From contig CALSEQ010000006.1 in the NCBI GenBank assembly GCA_943735955.1, forward strand, positions 1 through 64,000: DNA of 64,000 nt. The letters are read 5' to 3'. The stretch is from Piscicola geometra (taxonomy: Eukaryota > Annelida > Clitellata > Hirudinida > Piscicolidae). Made by a program: the position numbers and the translations under genes. How positions within the stretch are numbered: the stretch's first letter is position 1; every line of letters begins with the position of its first letter. Below are positions 13,450 through 31,400 of the stretch, one piece after another. The notes beneath the pieces were generated by a model. It was given only the letters and a program-made list of their open reading frames with translations. It was not told the DNA's origin and made no database searches.

Positions 13450-16400
13450 ATTGCATATTTACATATATTGCATATTTACATATATTGCATGTTTACATAT
13501 ATTGCATATTTACATATATTGCATCTTTACATATATTGCATATTTACATATATTGCATATTTACATATATTGCATATTTAAATTATATTGCATATTTACA
13601 CATATTGCATATTTACATATATTGCATATTTACATATATTGCATATTTACATATATTGCATATTCACATATAATGCATATTTACATATATTGCATATTTA
13701 CATATATTGCATATTTACATATATTGCATATTTACATATATTGCATATTTACATATATTGCATATTTACATATATTGCATATTTACATATATTGCCTATT
13801 CACATATAATGCATATTTACATATATTGCATATTTACACATATTGCATATTTACATATATTGCATATTTACATATATTGCATATTTACATATATTGCCTA
13901 TTCACATATAATGCATATTTACATATATTGCATATTTACATATATTGCATATTTACATATATTGCATATTCACATATATTGCATATTTACATATATTGCA
14001 TATTTACATATATTGCCTTTTTACATATATTGCATATTTACATATGTTGCATATATACATATATTGCATATTTTCATATATTGCATATTTACATATATTG
14101 CATATTTACATATATTGCATATTTACATATATTGCATATTTACATATATTGCATGTTTTCATATATTGCATATTTACATATATTGCATTTTAACATCTAT
14201 TGCATATTTACATATATTGCATATTTACATATATTGCATATTTACATATATTGCATATTCACATATAATGCATATTTACATATATTGCATATTTACATAT
14301 ATTGCATATTTACATATATTGCATATTTACATATATTGCATATTTACATATACTGCATATTTACATATATTGCATATTTACATATATTGCATATTTACAT
14401 ATATTGCATATTTACACATATTGCATATTTACATATATTGCATATTTACATATATTGCATATTTACATATATTGCATATTCACATATAATGCATATTTAC
14501 ATATATTGCATATTTACATATATTGCATATTTACATATATTGCATATTTACATATATTGCATATTTACATATATTGCATATTTACATATATTGCCTTTTT
14601 ACATATATTGCATATTTACATATGTTGCATATATACATATATTGCATATTTACATATATTGCATATTTACATATATTGCATATTTACATATATTGCATAT
14701 TTACATATATTGCCTATTCACATATAATGCATATTTACATATATTGCATATTTACATATATTGCATATTTACATATATTGCATATTCACATATATTGCAT
14801 ATTTACATATATTGCATATTTACATATATTGCATATTTACACATATTGCATATTTACATATATTGCATATTTACATATATTGCATATTTACATATATTGC
14901 ATATTCACATATAATGCATATTTACATATATTGCATATTTACATATATTGCATATTTACATATATTGCATATTTACATATATTGCATATTTACATATATT
15001 GCATATTTACATATATTGCCTTTTTACATATATTGCATATTTACATATGTTGCATATATACATATATTGCATATTTACATATATTGCATATTTACATATA
15101 TTGCATATTTACATATATTGCATATTTACATATATTGCCTATTCACATATAATGCATATTTACATATATTGCATATTTACATATATTGCATATTTACATA
15201 TATTGCATATTCACATATATTGCATATTTACATATATTGCATATTTACATATATTGCCTTTTTACATATATTGCATATTTACATATGTTGCATATATACA
15301 TATATTGCATATTTTCATATATTGCATATTTACATATATTGCATATTTACATATATTGCATATTTACATATATTGCATATTTATATATATTGCATGTTTT
15401 CATATATTGCATATTTACATATATTGCATTTTAACATCTATTGCATATTTACATATATTGCATATTTACATATATTGCATATTTACATATATTGCATATT
15501 CACATATAATGCATATTTACATATATTGCATATTTACATATATTGCATATTTACATATATTGCATATTTACATATATTGCATATTTACATATACTGCATA
15601 TTTACATATATTGCATATTTACATATATTGCATATTTACATATATTGCATATTTACACATATTGCATATTTACATATATTGCATATTTACATATATTGCA
15701 TATTTACATATATTGCATATTCACATATAATGCATATTTACATATATTGCATATTTACATATATTGCATATTTACATATATTGCATATTTACATATATTG
15801 CATATTTACATATATTGCATATTTACATATATTGCCTTTTTACATATATTGCATATTTACATATGTTGCATATATACATATATTGCATATTTTCATATAT
15901 TGCATATTTACATATATTGCATATTTACATATATTGCATATTTACATATATTGCATATTTACATATATTGCATATTTACATATATTGCATGTTTTCATAT
16001 ATTTCATATTTACATATATTGCATTTTAACATATATTGCATATTTACATATATTGCATATTTACATATATTGCATATTTACATATATTGCATATTTACAT
16101 ATATTGCATATTTACATATATTGCATATTTACATATATTGCATATTTACATATATTGCATATTTAAATTATATTGCATATTTACACATATTGCATATTTA
16201 CATATATTGCATATTTACATATATTGCATATTTACATATATTGCATATTCACATATAATGCATATTTACATATATTGCATATTTACATATATTGCATATT
16301 TACATATATTGCATATTTACATATATTGCATATTTACATATATTGCATATTTACATATATTGCATATTTACATATATTGCCTATTCACATATAATGCATA

Positions 16401-17200
16401 TTTACATATATTGCATATTTACACATATTGCATATTTACATATATTGCATATTTACATATATTGCATATTTACATATATTGCCTATTCACATATAATGCA
16501 TATTTACATATATTGCATATTTACATATATTGCATATTTACATATATTGCATATTCACATATATTGCATATTTACATATATTGCATATTTACATATATTG
16601 CCTTTTTACATATATTGCATATTTACATATGTTGCATATATACATATATTGCATATTTTCATATATTGCATATTTACATATATTGCATATTTACATATAT
16701 TGCATATTTACATATATTGCATATTTACATATATTGCATGTTTTCATATATTGCATATTTACATATATTGCATTTTAACATCTATTGCATATTTACATAT
16801 ATTGCATATTTACATATATTGCATATTTACATATATTGCATATTCACATATAATGCATATTTACATATATTGCATATTTACATATATTGCATATTTACAT
16901 ATATTGCATATTTACATATATTGCATATTTACATATACTGCATATTTACATATATTGCATATTTACATATATTGCATATTTACATATATTGCATATTTAC
17001 ACATATTGCATATTTACATATATTGCATATTTACATATATTGCATATTTACATATATTGCATATTCACATATAATGCATATTTACATATATTGCATATTT
17101 ACATATATTGCATATTTACATATATTGCATATTTACATATATTGCATATTTACATATATTGCATATTTACATATATTGCCTTTTTACATATATTGCATAT
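13450..17200 (+). repeat. 2,585-bp offset segmental duplication
   Basis: About 13.57-14.60 kb recurs at about 16.15-17.19 kb with an offset of 2,585 bp. The 18-mers at 13573 and 16158 and the cassettes at 14015 and 16600, and at 14593 and 17178, line up exactly. Confidence 0.8.
14520..15150 (+). repeat. 425-bp (25-monomer) duplication
   Basis: The cassettes at 14593 and 15018 and their flanks repeat at exactly 425 bp. The same pair exists in the distant copy (19390 and 19815), so this duplication is older than the 4.8-kb one. Confidence 0.75.
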
Positions 17201-17700
17201 TTACATATGTTGCATATATACATATATTGCATATTTTCATATATTGCATATTTACATATATTGCATATTTACATATATTGCATATTTACATATATTGCAT
17301 ATTTACATATATTGCATATTTACATATATTGCATGTTTTCATATATTGCATATTTACATATATTGCATTTTAACATATATTGCATATTTACATATATTGC
17401 ATATTTACATATATTGCATATTTACATATATTGCATATTTACATATATTGCATATTTACATATATTGCATATTTACATATATTGCATATTTACATATATT
17501 GCATATTTAAATTATATTGCATATTTACACATATTGCATATTTACATATATTGCATATTTACATATATTGCATATTTACATATATTGCATATTCACATAT
17601 AATGCATATTTACATATATTGCATATTTACATATATTGCATATTTACATATATTGCATATTTACATATATTGCATATTTACATATATTGCATATTTACAT
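14950..17700 (+). repeat. 1,344-bp tandem segmental duplication
   Basis: About 14.95-16.36 kb recurs at about 16.29-17.70 kb with an offset of 1,344 bp (79 monomers plus one enclosed 18-mer). The 18-mers at 16158 and 17502 and the cassettes at 15256 and 16600, and at 15834 and 17178, match. Confidence 0.85.
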
Positions 17701-20700
17701 ATATTGCCTATTCACATATAATGCATATTTACATATATTGCATATTTACACATATTGCATATTTACATATATTGCATATTTACATATATTGCATATTTAC
17801 ATATATTGCCTATTCACATATAATGCATATTTACATATATTGCATATTTACATATATTGCATATTTACATATATTGCATATTCACATATATTGCATATTT
17901 ACATATATTGCATATTTACATATATTGCCTTTTTACATATATTGCATATTTACATATGTTGCATATATACATATATTGCATATTTTCATATATTGCATAT
18001 TTACATATATTGCATATTTACATATATTGCATATTTACATATATTGCATATTTACATATATTGCATATTTACATATATTGCATATTTACATATATTGCAT
18101 ATTTACATATATTGCATATTCACATATAATGCATATTTACATATATTGCATATTTACATATATTGCATATTTACATATGTTGCATATATACATATATTGC
18201 ATATTTTCATATATTGCATATTTACATATATTGCATATTTACATATATTGCATATTTACATATATTGCATATTTACATATATTGCATATTTACATATATT
18301 GCATATTTACATATATTGCATATTTACATATATTGCATATTCACATATAATGCATATTTACATATATTGCATATTTACATATATTGCATATTTACATATA
18401 TTGCATATTTACATATATTGCATATTTACATATACTGCATATTTACATATATTGCATATTTACATATATTGCATATTTACATATATTGCATATTTACACA
18501 TATTGCATATTTACATATATTGCATATTTACATATATTGCATATTTACATATATTGCATATTCACATATAATGCATATTTACATATATTGCATATTTACA
18601 TATATTGCATATTTACATATATTGCATATTTACATATATTGCATATTTACATATATTGCATATTTACATATATTGCCTTTTTACATATATTGCATATTTA
18701 CATATGTTGCATATATACATATATTGCATATTTTCATATATTGCATATTTACATATATTGCATATTTACATATATTGCATATTTACATATATTGCATATT
18801 TACATATATTGCATATTTACATATATTGCATGTTTTCATATATTGCATATTTACATATATTGCATTTTAACATATATTGCATATTTACATATATTGCATA
18901 TTTACATATATTGCATATTTACATATATTGCATATTTACATATATTGCATATTTACATATATTGCATATTTACATATATTGCATATTTACATATATTGCA
19001 TATTTACATATATTGCATATTTACATATATTGCATATTTACATATATTGCATTTTAACATATATTGCATATTTAAATTATATTGCATATTTACACATATT
19101 GCATATTTACATATATTGCATATTTACATATATTGCATATTTACATATATTGCATATTCACATATAATGCATATTTACATATATTGCATATTTACATATA
19201 TTGCATATTTACATATATTGCATATTTACATATATTGCATGTTTACATATATTGCATATTTACATATATTGCATATTCACATATAATGCATATTTACATA
19301 TATTGCATATTTACATATATTGCATATTTACATATATTGCATATTTACATATATTGCATATTTACATATATTGCATATTTACATATATTGCCTTTTTACA
19401 TATATTGCATATTTACATATGTTGCATATATACATATATTGCATATTTACATATATTGCATATTTACATATATTGCATATTTACATATATTGCATATTTA
19501 CATATATTGCCTATTCACATATAATGCATATTTACATATATTGCATATTTACATATATTGCATATTTACATATATTGCATATTCACATATATTGCATATT
19601 TACATATATTGCATATTTACATATATTGCATATTTACACATATTGCATATTTACATATATTGCATATTTACATATATTGCATATTTACATATATTGCATA
19701 TTCACATATAATGCATATTTACATATATTGCATATTTACATATATTGCATATTTACATATATTGCATATTTACATATATTGCATATTTACATATATTGCA
19801 TATTTACATATATTGCCTTTTTACATATATTGCATATTTACATATGTTGCATATATACATATATTGCATATTTACATATATTGCATATTTACATATATTG
19901 CATATTTACATATATTGCATATTTACATATATTGCCTATTCACATATAATGCATATTTACATATATTGCATATTTACATATATTGCATATTTACATATAT
20001 TGCATATTCACATATATTGCATATTTACATATATTGCATATTTACATATATTGCCTTTTTACATATATTGCATATTTACATATGTTGCATATATACATAT
20101 ATTGCATATTTTCATATATTGCATATTTACATATATTGCATATTTACATATATTGCATATTTACATATATTGCATATTTACATATATTGCATGTTTTCAT
20201 ATATTGCATATTTACATATATTGCATTTTAACATCTATTGCATATTTACATATATTGCATATTTACATATATTGCATATTTACATATATTGCATATTCAC
20301 ATATAATGCATATTTACATATATTGCATATTTACATATATTGCATATTTACATATATTGCATATTTACATATATTGCATATTTACATATACTGCATATTT
20401 ACATATATTGCATATTTACATATATTGCATATTTACATATATTGCATATTTACACATATTGCATATTTACATATATTGCATATTTACATATATTGCATAT
20501 TTACATATATTGCATATTCACATATAATGCATATTTACATATATTGCATATTTACATATATTGCATATTTACATATATTGCATATTTACATATATTGCAT
20601 ATTTACATATATTGCATATTTACATATATTGCCTTTTTACATATATTGCATATTTACATATGTTGCATATATACATATATTGCATATTTTCATATATTGC

Positions 20701-21999
20701 ATATTTACATATATTGCATATTTACATATATTGCATATTTACATATATTGCATATTTACATATATTGCATATTTACATATATTGCATGTTTTCATATATT
20801 GCATATTTACATATATTGCATTTTAACATATATTGCATATTTACATATATTGCATATTTACATATATTGCATATTTACATATATTGCATATTTACATATA
20901 TTGCATATTTACATATATTGCATATTTACATATATTGCATATTTACATATATTGCATATTTAAATTATATTGCATATTTACACATATTGCATATTTACAT
21001 ATATTGCATATTTACATATATTGCATATTTACATATATTTCATATTCACATATAATGCATATTTACATATATTGCATATTTACATATATTGCATATTTAC
21101 ATATATTGCATATTTACATATATTGCATATTTACATATATTGCATATTTACATATATTGCCTATTCACATATAATGCATATTTACATATATTGCATATTT
21201 ACACATATTGCATATTTACATATATTGCATATTTACATATATTGCATATTTACATATATTGCCTATTCACATATAATGCATATTTACATATATTGCATAT
21301 TTACATATATTGCATATTTACATATATTGCATATTCACATATATTGCATATTTACATATATTGCATATTTACATATATTGCCTTTTTACATATATTGCAT
21401 ATTTACATATGTTGCATATATACATATATTGCATATTTTCATATATTGCATATTTACATATATTGCATATTTACATATATTGCATATTTACATATATTGC
21501 ATATTTACATATATTGCATGTTTTCATATATTGCATATTTACATATATTGCATTTTAACATCTATTGCATATTTACATATATTGCATATTTACATATATT
21601 GCATATTTACATATATTGCATATTCACATATATTGCATATTCACATATAATGCATATTTACATATATTGCATATTTACATATATTGCATATTTACATATA
21701 TTGCATATTTACATATATTGCATATTTACATATACTGCATATTTACATATATTGCATATTTACATATATTGCATATTTACATATATTGCATATTTACACA
21801 TATTGCATATTTACATATATTGCATGTTTTCATATATTGCATATTTACATATATTGCATTTTAACATATATTGCATATTTACATATATTGCATATTTACA
21901 TATATTGCATATTTACATATATTGCATATTTACATATATTGCATATTTACATATATTGCATGTTTTCATATATTGCATATTTACATATATTGCATTTTA

Positions 22000-23000
22000 A
22001 CATATATTGCATATTTACATATATTGCATATTTACATATATTGCATATTTACATATATTGCATATTTACATATATTGCATATTTACATATATTGCATATT
22101 TACATATATTGCATATTTACATATATTGCATATTTACATATATTGCATATTTAAATTATATTGCATATTTACACATATTGCATATTTACATATATTGCAT
22201 ATTTACATATATTGCATATTTACATATATTGCATATTCACATATAATGCATATTTACATATATTGCATATTTACATATATTGCATATTTACATATATTGC
22301 ATATTTACATATATTGCATATTTACATATATTGCATATTTACATATATTGCCTATTCACATATAATGCATATTTACATATATTGCATATTTACATATATT
22401 GCATATTCACATATAATGCATATTTACATATATTGCATATTTACATATATTGCATATTTACATATATTGCATATTTACATATATTGCATATTTACATATA
22501 TTGCATATTTACATATATTGCCTTTTTACATATATTGCATATTTACATATGTTGCATATATACATATATTGCATATTTTCATATATTGCATATTTACATA
22601 TATTGCATATTTACATATATTGCATATTTACATATATTGCATATTTACATATATTGCATATTTACATATATTGCATGTTTTCATATATTGCATATTTACA
22701 TATATTGCATTTTAACATATATTGCATATTTACATATATTGCATATTTACATATATTGCATATTTACATATATTGCATATTTACATATATTGCATATTTA
22801 CATATATTGCATATTTACATATATTGCATATTTACATATATTGCATATTTACATATATTGCATATTTAAATTATATTGCATATTTACACATATTGCATAT
22901 TTACATATATTGCATATTTACATATATTGCATATTTACATATATTGCATATTCACATATAATGCATATTTACATATATTGCATATTTACATATATTGTAT
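22000..23000 (+). repeat. 715-bp segmental duplication
   Basis: About 22.00-22.30 kb recurs at about 22.72-23.02 kb, with 18-mers at 22146 and 22861. The offset of 715 is 42 monomers plus one. Confidence 0.75.
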
Positions 23001-24324
23001 ATTTACATATATTGCATATTTACATATATTGCATATTTACATATATTGCATATTTACATATATTGCCTATTCACATATAATGCATATTTACATATATTGC
23101 ATATTTACACATATTGCATATTTACATATATTGCATATTTACATATATTGCATATTTACATATATTGCCTATTCACATATAATGCATATTTACATATATT
23201 GCATATTTACATATATTGCATATTTACATATATTGCATATTCACATATATTGCATATTTACATATATTGCATATTTACATATATTGCCTTTTTACATATA
23301 TTGCATATTTACATATGTTGCATATATACATATATTGCATATTTTCATATATTGCATATTTACATATATTGCATATTTACATATATTGCATATTTACATA
23401 TATTGCATATTTACATATATTGCATATTTACATATATTGCATATTTACATATATTGCATATTTACATATATTGCATATTCACATATAATGCATATTTACA
23501 TATATTGCATATTTACATATATTGCATATTTACATATATTGCATATTTACATATATTGCATATTTACATATACTGCATATTTACATATATTGCATATTTA
23601 CATATATTGCATATTTACATATATTGCATATTTACACATATTGCATATTTACATATATTGCATATTTACATATATTGCATATTTACATATATTGCATATT
23701 CACATATAATGCATATTTACATATATTGCATATTTACATATATTGCATATTTACATATATTGCATATTTACATATATTGCATATTTACATATATTGCATA
23801 TTTACATATATTGCCTTTTTACATATATTGCATATTTACATATGTTGCATATATACATATATTGCATATTTTCATATATTGCATATTTACATATATTGCA
23901 TATTTACATATATTGCATATTTACATATATTGCATATTTACATATATTGCATATTTACATATATTGCATGTTTTCATATATTGCATATTTACATATATTG
24001 CATTTTAACATATATTGCATATTTACATATATTGCATATTTACATATATTGCATATTTACATATATTGCATATTTACATATATTGCATATTTACATATAT
24101 TGCATATTTACATATATTGCATATTTACATATATTGCATATTTACATATATTGCATATTTACATATATTGCATATTTACATATATTGCATTTTAACATAT
24201 ATTGCATATTTAAATTATATTGCATATTTACACATATTGCATATTTACATATATTGCATATTTACATATATTGCATATTTACATATATTGCATATTCACA
24301 TATAATGCATATTTACATATATTG

Positions 24325-24342
24325 CATTGTTTACATATATTG
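24325..24342 (+). repeat. Private 18-bp monomer CATTGTTTACATATATTG
   Basis: An extra base and a changed sequence in the ATATTT part. It is the only copy of this form that I saw. Confidence 0.7.
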
Positions 24343-25507
24343 CATATTTACATATATTGCATATTTACATATATTGCATGTTTACATATATTGCATATTT
24401 ACATATATTGCATCTTTACATATATTGCATATTTACATATATTGCATATTCACATATATTGCATATTTAAATTATATTGCATATTTACACATATTGCATA
24501 TTTACATATATTGCATATTTACATATATTGCATATTTACATATATTGCATATTCACATATAATGCATATTTACATATATTGCATATTTACATATATTGCA
24601 TATTTACATATATTGCATATTTACATATATTGCATATTTACATATATTGCCTATTCACATATAATGCATATTTACATATATTGCATATTTACATATATTG
24701 CATATTTACATATATTGCATATTCACATATATTGCATATTTACATATATTGCATATTTACATATATTTCCTTTTTACATATATTGCATATTTACATATGT
24801 TGCATATATACATATATTGCATATTTTCATATATTGCATATTTACATATATTGCATATTTACATATATTGCATATTTACATATATTGCATATTTACATAT
24901 ATTGCATGTTTTCATATATTGTATATTTACATATATTGCATTTTAACATCTATTGCATATTTACATATATTGCATATTTACATATATTGCATATTTACAT
25001 ATATTGCATATTTACATATATTGCATATTTACATATATTGCATATTTACATATATTGCATATTTACATATATTGCATATTTACAAATATTGCATATTTAC
25101 ATATATTGCATATTTACATATATTGCATATTTACATATATTGCATATTTACATATATTGCATATTTACATATATTGCATATTTACATATATTGCATATTT
25201 ACATATATTGCATATTTACATATAGTGCATATTTACATATATTGCATATTTACGTATATTGCATATTTAGATGTATTGCATATTTACATATATTGCATAT
25301 TTGCATATATTGCATATTTACATATATTGCATATTTACATATATTGCATATTTACATATATTGCATATTTACATATATTGCATATTTACATGTATTGCAT
25401 ATTTACATATATTGCATATTTACATTTATTGCATATTTAAATTATATTGCATATTTACACATATTGCATATTTACATATATTGCATATTTACATATATTG
25501 CATATTT

Positions 25508-25847
25508 ACATATATTGCATATTCACATATAATGCATATTTACATATATTGCATATTTACATATATTGCATATTTACATATATTGCATATTTACATATAT
25601 TGCATATTTACATATATTGCATATTCACATATATTGCATATTTACATATATTGCATATTTACATATATTGCATAATTACATATATTGCATATTTACATAT
25701 ATTGCATATTTACATATATTGCATATTTACATATATTGCATATTTACATATATTGCATATTTACATATATTGCATATTTACATATATTGCATATTCACAT
25801 ATATTGCATATTTACATATATTGCATATTTACATATATTGCATAATT
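25508..25847 (+). repeat. 170-bp (10-monomer) duplication
   Basis: The run ATTCACATATATTGC, two plain copies, then CATAATTAC occurs near 25,622-25,678 and again near 25,792-25,848, exactly 170 bp apart. Confidence 0.7.
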
Positions 25848-28439
25848 ACATATATTGCATATTTACATATATTGCATATTTACATATATTGCATATTTAC
25901 ATATATTGCATATTTACATATATTGCATATTTACATATATTGCATATTTACATATATTGCTCATTTACATATATTGCATATTTACATATATTGCATATTT
26001 ACATATATTGCATATTTAAATATATTGCATATTTACATATATTGCATATTTACATATATTGCATATTTAAATATATTGCATATTTACATATCTTGCATAT
26101 TTACATATATTGCATCTTTACATATATTGCATATTTAAATTACATTGCATATTTACACATATTGCATCTTTACATATATTGCATATTTACATATATTGCA
26201 TATTTACATATAATGCATATTTACATATATTGCATATTTACATATAATGCATATTTACATATATTGCATATTTACATATATTGCATATTTACGTATATTG
26301 CATATTTACATGTATTGCATATTTACATATATTGCATATTTGCATATATTGCATATTTACATATATTGCATATTTACATATATTGCATATTTACATATAT
26401 TGCATATTTACATATTTTGCATATTTACATATATTGCATATTTACATATATTGCATATTCACATATATTGCATATTTACATATATTGCATATTTACATAT
26501 ATTGCATATTTACATATATTGCATGTTTTCATATATTGCACATTTACATATATTGCATTTTAACATATATTGCATATTTACATATATTGCATATTTACAT
26601 ATATTGCATATTTACATATATTGCATATTTACATATATTGCTTATTTACATATATTGCCTATTTACATATATTGCATATTTACATATGTTGCATATATAC
26701 CTATATTGCATATTTTCATATATTGCATAATTACATATATTGCATATTTACATATATTGCATATTTACATATATTGCATATTTACATATATTGCATATTT
26801 ACATATATTGCATATTTACATATATTGCATATTTACATATTATGCATTTATACATATATTGCATATTTACATATATTGCATCTTTACATATATTGCATAT
26901 TTACATATATTGCATATTTACATATAATGCATATTTACATATATTGCATATTTACATATATTGCATATTTACGTATATTGCATATTTACATGTATTGCAT
27001 ATTTACATATATTGCATATTTGCATATATTGCATATTTACATATATTGCATATTTACATTTATTGCATATTTACATATATTGCATATTTACATATATTGC
27101 ATATTTACATATATTGCATATTTACATATATTGCATATTTACATATATTGCATATTTACATATATTGCATATTCACATATATTGCATATTTACATATATT
27201 GCATATTTACATATATTGCATATTTACATATATTGCATGTTTTCATATATTGCATATTTACATATATTGCATTTTAACATATATTGCATATTTACATATA
27301 TTGCATATTTACATATATTGCATATTTACATATATTGCATATTTACATATATTGCTTATTTACATATATTGCATATTTACATATATTGCATATTTACATA
27401 TATTGCATATTTACATATATTGCATATTTACATATATTGCATATTTACATATATTGCATATTTACATATTTTGCTTATTTACATATATTGCATATTTACA
27501 TATATTGCATATTTACATATATTGCATATTTACATTTATTGCATATTTACATATATTGCATATTTACATATATTGCATATTTACATATATTGCATATTTA
27601 CATATATTGCATATTTACATATATTGCATATTTACATATATTGCTTATTTACATATATTGCATATTTAGATATATTGCATATTCACATATATTGCATATT
27701 TACATATATTGCATATTTACATATCTTGCATATTTACATATATTGCATCTTTACATATATTGCATATTCAAATTATATTGCATATTTACACATATTGCAT
27801 ATTTACATATATTGCATATTTACATATATTGCATATTTACATATATTGCATATTTACATATATTGCCTATTTACATATATTGCATATTTACATATGTTGC
27901 ATATATACCTATATTGCATATTTTCATATATTGCATAATTACATATATTGCATATTTACATATATTGCATATTTACATATCATGCATCTTTACATATATT
28001 GCATATTTACATATATTGCATATTTACATATATTGCATATTTACATATATTGCATATTTACATATATTGCATATTTACATATATTGCATACTTACATATA
28101 TTGCATATTTACATATATTGCATATTTACATATATTGCATATTCACATATATTGCATATTTACATATATTGCATATTTAAATATATTGCATATTTACATA
28201 TATTGCATGTTTTCATATATTGCATATTCACATATATTGCATTTTAACATATATTGCATATTTACATATATTGCATATTTAAATATATTGCATATTTACA
28301 TATATTGCATATTTACATATATTGCATATTTACATATATTGCATATTTACATATATTGCATATTTACATATATTGCATACTTACATATATTGCATATTTA
28401 CATATATTGCATATTTACATATATTGCATATTTACATAT

Positions 28440-31400
28440 ATTGCATATTTACATATATTGCTTATTTACATATATTGCATATTTACATATATTGCATATT
28501 CACATATATTGCATATTTACATATATTGCATATTTACATGTATTGCATATTTACATATATTGCTTATTTACATATATTGCATATTTACATATATTGCATA
28601 TTCACATATATTGCATATATACATATATTGCATATTTACATATCTTGCATATTTACATATATTGCATCTTTACATATATCGCATATTTAAATTATATTGC
28701 ATATTTACACATATTGCATATTTACATATATTGCATATTTACATATATTGCATATTTACATATATTGCATATTTACATATATTGCCTATTTACATATATT
28801 GCATATTTACATATGTTGCATATATACCTATATTGCATATTTTCCTATATTGCATAATTACATATATTACATATTTACATATATTGCATATTTACATATA
28901 TTGCATATTTACATATATTGCATATTTACATATATTGCATATTTACATATATTGCATATTTACATATATTGCATATTTACATATTATGCATTTATACATA
29001 TATTGCATATTTACATATATTGCATCTTTACATATATTGCATATTTACATATATTGCATATTTACATATATTGCATATTTACATATATTGCATATTTACA
29101 TATATTGCATATTTACATATATTGCATACTTACATATATTGCATATTTAAATATATTGCATATTTACATATATTGCATATTCACATATATTGCATATTTA
29201 CATATATTGCATATTTAAATATATTGCATATTTACATATATTGCATGTTTTCATATATTGCATATTTACATATATTGCATTTTAACATATATTGCATATT
29301 TACATATATTGCATATTTACATATATTGCATATTTACATATGTTGCATATTTACATATATTGCCTATTTACATATATTGCATATTTACATATATTGCATA
29401 TTTACATATATTGCATATTTACATATATTGCATATTTACATATATTGCATATTTACATATATTGCATATTTACATATATTGCTTATCTACATATATTGCA
29501 TATTTACATATATTGCATATTTACATATATTGCATATTTACATATATTGCATATTTACATATATTGCATATTTACATATATTGCATATTTACATATATTG
29601 CATATTTACATATATTGCATATTTACATATATTGCATATTTACATATATTGCTTATTTACATACATTGCATATTTACATATATTGCATATTTACATATAT
29701 TGCATATTTACATATATTGCATATTTACATATATTGCATATTTACATATCTTGCATATTTACATATATTGCATCTTTACATATATTGCATATTTAAATTA
29801 TATTGCATATTTACACATATTGCATATTTACATATACTGCATATTTACATATATTGCATATTTACATATATTGCATATTTACATATATTGCCTATTTACA
29901 TATATTGCATATTTACAAATGTTGCATATATACCTATATTGCATATTTTCATATATTGCATAATTACATATATTGCATATTTACATATATTGCATATTTA
30001 CATATATTGCATATTTACATATATTGCATATTTACATATATTGCATATTTACATATTATGCATTTATACATATATTGCATATTTACATATATTGCATCTT
30101 TACATATATTGCATATTTACATATATTGCATATTTACATATAATGCATATTTACATATATTGCATATTTACATATATTGCATATTTACGTATATTGCATA
30201 TTTACATGTATTGCATATTTACATATATTGCATATTTGCATATATTGCATATTTACATATATTGCATATTTACATATATTGCATATTTACATATATTGCA
30301 TATTTACATATTTTGCATTTTAACATATATTGCATATTTACATGTATTGCATATTTGCATGTTTGCATATTTACATATATTGCATATTTACATATATTGC
30401 ATATTTACATATATTGCATATTTACATATATTGCTTATTTACATATATTGCATATTTACCTATATTGCATATTTACATGTATTGCATATTTACCTATATT
30501 GCATATTTACATGTATTGCCTATTTACATATATTGCATATTTACATATGTTGCATATATATCTATATTGCATATTTTCATATATTGCATAATTACATATA
30601 TTGCATATTTACATATATTGCATATTTGCATATATTGCATATTTACATATATTGCATATTTACATATATTGCATATTTACATATTATGCATTTATACATA
30701 TATTGCATATTTACATATATTGCATCTTTACATATATTGCATATTTACATATATTGCATATTTACATATAATGCATATTTACATATATTGCATATTTACA
30801 TATATTGCATATTTACGTATATTGCATATTTACATGTATTGCATATTTACATATATTGCATATTTGCATATATTGCATATTTACATATATTGCATATTTA
30901 CATATATTGCATATTTACATATATTGCATATTTACATATATTGCATATTTACATATATTGCATATTTACATATATTGCATATTTACATATATTGCATATT
31001 CACATATATTGCATATTTACATATATTGCATATTTACATATATTGCATATTTACATATATTGCATGTTTTCATATATTGCATATTTACATATATTGCATT
31101 TTAACATATATTGCATATTTACATATATTGCATATTTACATACATTGCATATTTACATATATTGCATATTTACATATATTGCTTATTTACATATATTGCA
31201 TATTTACATATATTGCATATTTACATATATTGCATATTTACATATATTGCCTATTTACATATATTGCATATTTACATATATTGCATGTTTTCATATATTG
31301 CATTTTAACATATATTGCATATTTACATATATTGCATATTTACATATATTGCATATTTACATATATTGCATATTTACATATATTGCTCATTTACATATAT

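Larger units (their letters stand above)
14260..21700 (+). repeat. 4.8-kb offset segmental duplication
   Basis: About 14.26-16.9 kb recurs at about 19.06-21.7 kb. The cassette runs 14593, 15018, 15256, 15834 and 19390, 19815, 20053, 20631 have identical spacings (425, 238, 578) and an offset of 4,797 bp. The offset is 4,780 at the cassettes 16600 and 21380, so one monomer was lost, and returns to 4,797 near 16.89/21.68 kb. Confidence 0.85.
12700..24310 (+). repeat. Large triplicated block, offsets 5,750 and 5,138 bp
   Basis: A block at about 12.70-13.50 kb recurs at about 18.45-19.25 kb (offset 5,750) and again at about 23.59-24.31 kb (offset 5,138). Matching landmarks include the cassettes at 12925, 18675 and about 23,815 and the 18-mers at 13317, 19067 and 24205. 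A neighbouring stretch, 17.5-18.1 kb, matches 22.9-23.5 kb at 5,359 bp. The offset changes by 221 bp (13 monomers) between these stretches, showing later internal loss. Confidence 0.75.
2223..24840 (+). repeat. A-type five-monomer cassette (GCCTTTTTAC / ATGTTGC / ATATACAT / TTTTCAT), dispersed copies
   Basis: Roughly 85-bp blocks in which consecutive monomers carry GCCTTTTTAC, then ACATATGTTGC, then CATATATACAT, then CATATTTTCAT. The G of GCC falls at 2223, 2665, 3550, 4673, 6476, 7189, 8058, 8823, 9709, 11156, 12551, 12925, 14015, 14593, 15018, 15256, 15834, 16600, 17178, 17927, 18675, 19390, 19815, 20053, 20631, 21380, 22523, 23288 and 23815 (last three approximate), with a damaged copy near 24,769. 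Spacings such as 238, 374, 425, 442, 578, 748 and 765 are multiples of 17; others exceed a multiple by one or two, matching the 18-bp monomers between them. Some copies have a short relative lacking the TTTTCAT monomer (for example after 14,593). Confidence 0.85.
1921..25225 (+). repeat. Domain A of the 17-bp array
   Basis: Defined by variant content. It carries about 28 copies of a cassette starting GCCTTTTTAC, frequent ATTCACATATAATGC and CATTTTAACAT monomers, and about 24 copies of the 18-bp monomer. Segmental duplications of about 0.4 to 5.75 kb are nested inside it. The right boundary is gradual: the last recognisable cassette, a degraded TTCCTTTTTAC copy, lies near 24,769, followed by a plain stretch up to about 25,225. 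Confidence 0.75.
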
